Assembly (NCBI GenBank): GCA_021850835.1
Contig: JAJZKS010000153.1
Location: forward strand, 1 to 5,022
Source: Thermoplasmata archaeon
GTDB lineage: Archaea > Thermoplasmatota > Thermoplasmata > Thermoplasmatales > Thermoplasmataceae
Direction: 5' to 3'
DNA length: 5,022 nucleotides
How positions within the stretch are numbered: the first letter of the stretch is position 1; each line of letters starts with the position of its first letter. The notes beneath the pieces were generated by a model, which ran no database searches, was not told the DNA's origin, and saw only the letters and a list, made by a program, of their open reading frames with translations. The translations under genes were made by a program, and so were the position numbers. Below, piece after piece: positions 4,048 through 5,022 of this stretch.

Positions 4048-5007
4048 GAAACTGAAGCCTTCGAGAACTGGCTCATTGAAGAAATGAGGTTTTCCCCTAA
4101 CACAGTCAAAGCCACAATGCGCAAGATGCAATACCTTCAGAAGCACTGCAATGTAGATTCAAGGGACAGCATCCAGGCATTCATCAGGAAGGTCTGGAAT
4201 GAAAAGGGCAACAAGACTGCAAACGGCTACATCAAGATCGCCAACCGCTACCTCAAATACACCAGGAAGAAGGAGCTGAAATACTTCAAGGAATACGGTT
4301 CGGAGTTCATGATCCGGTACTGCACCCCTGAACAGAAACAGAAGCTCCTCGATGCTGCAACAAGGAAGGGGAAGCGTGAGAGAGCCATGATGTACCTGCT
4401 CTTTGGCACAGGTGTAAGGCTGGAAGAAGCCGTCAACCTGAAGCTCGAGAACATCCGGGAAGACACTATCATAGTAACAGGCAAAGGCCAGAAGACAAGA
4501 GAAATATATCTGCCTCCCGAATCCAAGGAATCCATCCTTGCATACATTGCAGTCCGGGATCCCACAGACAGGGAGTATCTCTTCACAACGCAGAAGCGCC
4601 ACATGTCCTATGATTTCTTCAGGAAAAAGATGCAGGACTGCGCGGACATTGCGGGAGTAAAGTTCCATCCCCATATGGCCAGACACACGTATGCCATGGA
4701 GCTCCTGGAAGGTGGCATGGACATAATCTATGTTTCAAAACTCCTTGGCCATGAGGACCTTGAAACAACAGCAAAGTACACCCATCCGTCTCAGCTGACA
4801 GCCATCGAGAAGGCACGAAGGATTGACCTGTTTGCCACAAGGAGAAAAGGCTCACCCGGAAGGGGAGGGGTTCAAAATTCCACGGAACTGGAGGGTATGG
4901 ACCGGTGGGGATTTGAACCCCAGGCCTCTTCCATGCCAAGGAAGCGATCTACCTCTGATCTACCGGCCCTTTGCTTTATGGGCAAAAGTGCAAGCCCTGT
5001 ATTGTAG
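4045..5007 (+). CDS. tyrosine recombinase/integrase (XerC/D-like, archaeal)
   Basis: Site-specific recombinase that would insert and excise the element at the adjacent tRNA gene. Numbering from ATG 4045 (320 residues), the N-terminal SAM-like core-binding domain covers about 1-85 (FENWLIEEMRFSPNTVKATM...). The catalytic domain follows with all expected residues: R125 in GTGVRLEEAV, K147 in TGKGQK, H210-M-A-R213, H236 in LLGHEDL and nucleophile Y245 in AKYTH. It therefore appears active. ATG 4036 is an alternative start, but it lies only two bases after the Shine-Dalgarno. Conserved sequence ends near residue 265. Residues 285-320 are the antisense reading of the tRNA-Ala gene and its leader (MDRWGFEPQASSMPRK...), so the present C-terminus is partly created by, or adapted to, the attachment site. 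It is the last gene of the apparent operon and converges on the tRNA. Confidence 0.95.
   Translation: METEAFENWLIEEMRFSPNTVKATMRKMQYLQKHCNVDSRDSIQAFIRKVWNEKGNKTANGYIKIANRYLKYTRKKELKYFKEYGSEFMIRYCTPEQKQKLLDAATRKGKRERAMMYLLFGTGVRLEEAVNLKLENIREDTIIVTGKGQKTREIYLPPESKESILAYIAVRDPTDREYLFTTQKRHMSYDFFRKKMQDCADIAGVKFHPHMARHTYAMELLEGGMDIIYVSKLLGHEDLETTAKYTHPSQLTAIEKARRIDLFATRRKGSPGRGGVQNSTELEGMDRWGFEPQASSMPRKRSTSDLPALCFMGKSASPVL
4867..4921. repeat. 10-bp inverted repeat spanning the att region
   Basis: GGGGTTCAAA at 4867-4876 is the reverse complement of TTTGAACCCC at 4912-4921, which is the T-arm of the tRNA gene. The left copy lies in the 3' part of the integrase frame. It looks like a T-arm fragment facing the other way. 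It could be a recombinase or accessory-protein site, or a remnant of an earlier integration. Confidence 0.5.
4898..4935. other. probable attachment site (att) at tRNA 3' half
   Basis: The integrase gene lies next to the 3' end of the tRNA and runs into it. Tyrosine integrases of archaeal elements typically use the 3' half of a tRNA (T-arm to anticodon arm) as the core identity block, which restores an intact tRNA after insertion. The exact core cannot be set because the second copy, expected at the far element end to the left, is outside the window. Confidence 0.55.
4898..4969 (-). tRNA. tRNA-Ala (anticodon GGC)
   Basis: A complete 72-base cloverleaf on the minus strand. The acceptor stem GGGCCGG/CCGGTCC pairs throughout and contains the G3:U70 wobble that identifies alanine tRNAs. 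The D-arm is GATC-AGAGGTA-GATC, the anticodon arm CTTCC-TTGGCAT-GGAAG with anticodon GGC, the variable region AGGCC, the T-arm TGGGG-TTCAAAT-CCCCA, and the discriminator base is A. No intron is present and CCA is not encoded (TAC follows), as is usual for archaea. The gene would read the alanine codons GCC and GCU. It seems intact and functional despite the neighbouring integrase, as expected when an element inserts at the 3' half and rebuilds it. Confidence 0.97.
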
Positions 5008-5014
5008 GTAATCC

Positions 5015-5022
5015 TATAAATA
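5015..5022 (-). promoter_or_regulatory. TATA box of the tRNA-Ala gene
   Basis: Read on the minus strand the sequence is TATTTATA, an archaeal TATA-box match, about 46 bases before the mature tRNA 5' end. With a transcript start 22-27 bases downstream, a leader of roughly 20-25 bases to be removed by RNase P would result. The box runs to the window edge, so the BRE cannot be seen. Confidence 0.55.

Noticed and set aside
4159..4686. Minus-strand open frame of 175 codons
   Set aside because: Antisense to the integrase, whose catalytic residues are complete; the antisense product is Cys/Leu/Phe-rich without a recognisable domain.
4870..4897. Terminator for the tRNA or integrase
   Set aside because: Only a short run of four T on the minus strand (4874-4877) is present; not enough to call a terminator.
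4823..5011. Plus-strand frame with GGDLNPRPLPCQGS
   Set aside because: This is the well-known false peptide produced by reading antisense through a tRNA T-arm and anticodon arm. The GGD here comes from the tRNA, not from the junction repeat.

Overview
The window reads as the integrase-proximal end of an integrated archaeal mobile element (virus, plasmid or related integrative element) sitting in a tRNA-Ala(GGC) gene. The archaeal assignment rests on the tRNA (G3:U70 pair, no encoded CCA, a TATA-box-like sequence upstream), Shine-Dalgarno sites of the GGAGG/GGTGA type, heavy use of AGG and ATA codons, and an integrase of archaeal style. The D-arm pattern and about 45% G+C suggest a euryarchaeon (Thermoplasmata or methanogen-like lineages). 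The genus cannot be fixed from the sequence alone.

Layout. Fifteen genes run without a gap on the + strand from base 2 to about 5007, as one apparent polycistron. Region A (2-2240) holds seven genes, nearly all joined by ATGA/GTGA overlaps: a C2H2 zinc-finger/coiled-coil protein, a basic unknown, a 56-residue unknown, a complete Gp37/Gp68-type DUF5131 protein, a 46-residue unknown, an 84-residue unknown and a 101-residue protein resembling small helical phage proteins. Region B (2241-4043) holds eight small genes: a 42-residue membrane protein, a 31-residue peptide, a 55-residue protein, an ASCH-domain protein, two Cys/His-containing proteins, an unknown and a small membrane protein. All eight end in the same way: the Shine-Dalgarno of the next gene is read as a C-terminal Gly-Gly-Asp tail. 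Sampled 60-base lines inside this block are clearly more AT-rich than its flanks. Region C (4045-5022) holds a complete tyrosine recombinase whose reading frame runs antisense through a tRNA-Ala gene on the minus strand, followed by that tRNA's likely promoter.

How it fits together. The integrase-tRNA arrangement marks one element end, with the element extending to the left beyond base 1. The main unusual signal is region B. It is a series of small accessory genes joined by near-identical ribosome-binding/stop/start junctions, which could allow genes to be swapped by recombination at the junctions while each stays translationally coupled to its neighbour. This resembles in principle the start-associated sequences of some mycobacteriophages. 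The cargo may be host-interaction or anti-defence functions, but that is inference. No gene-free stretch over 300 bases exists.
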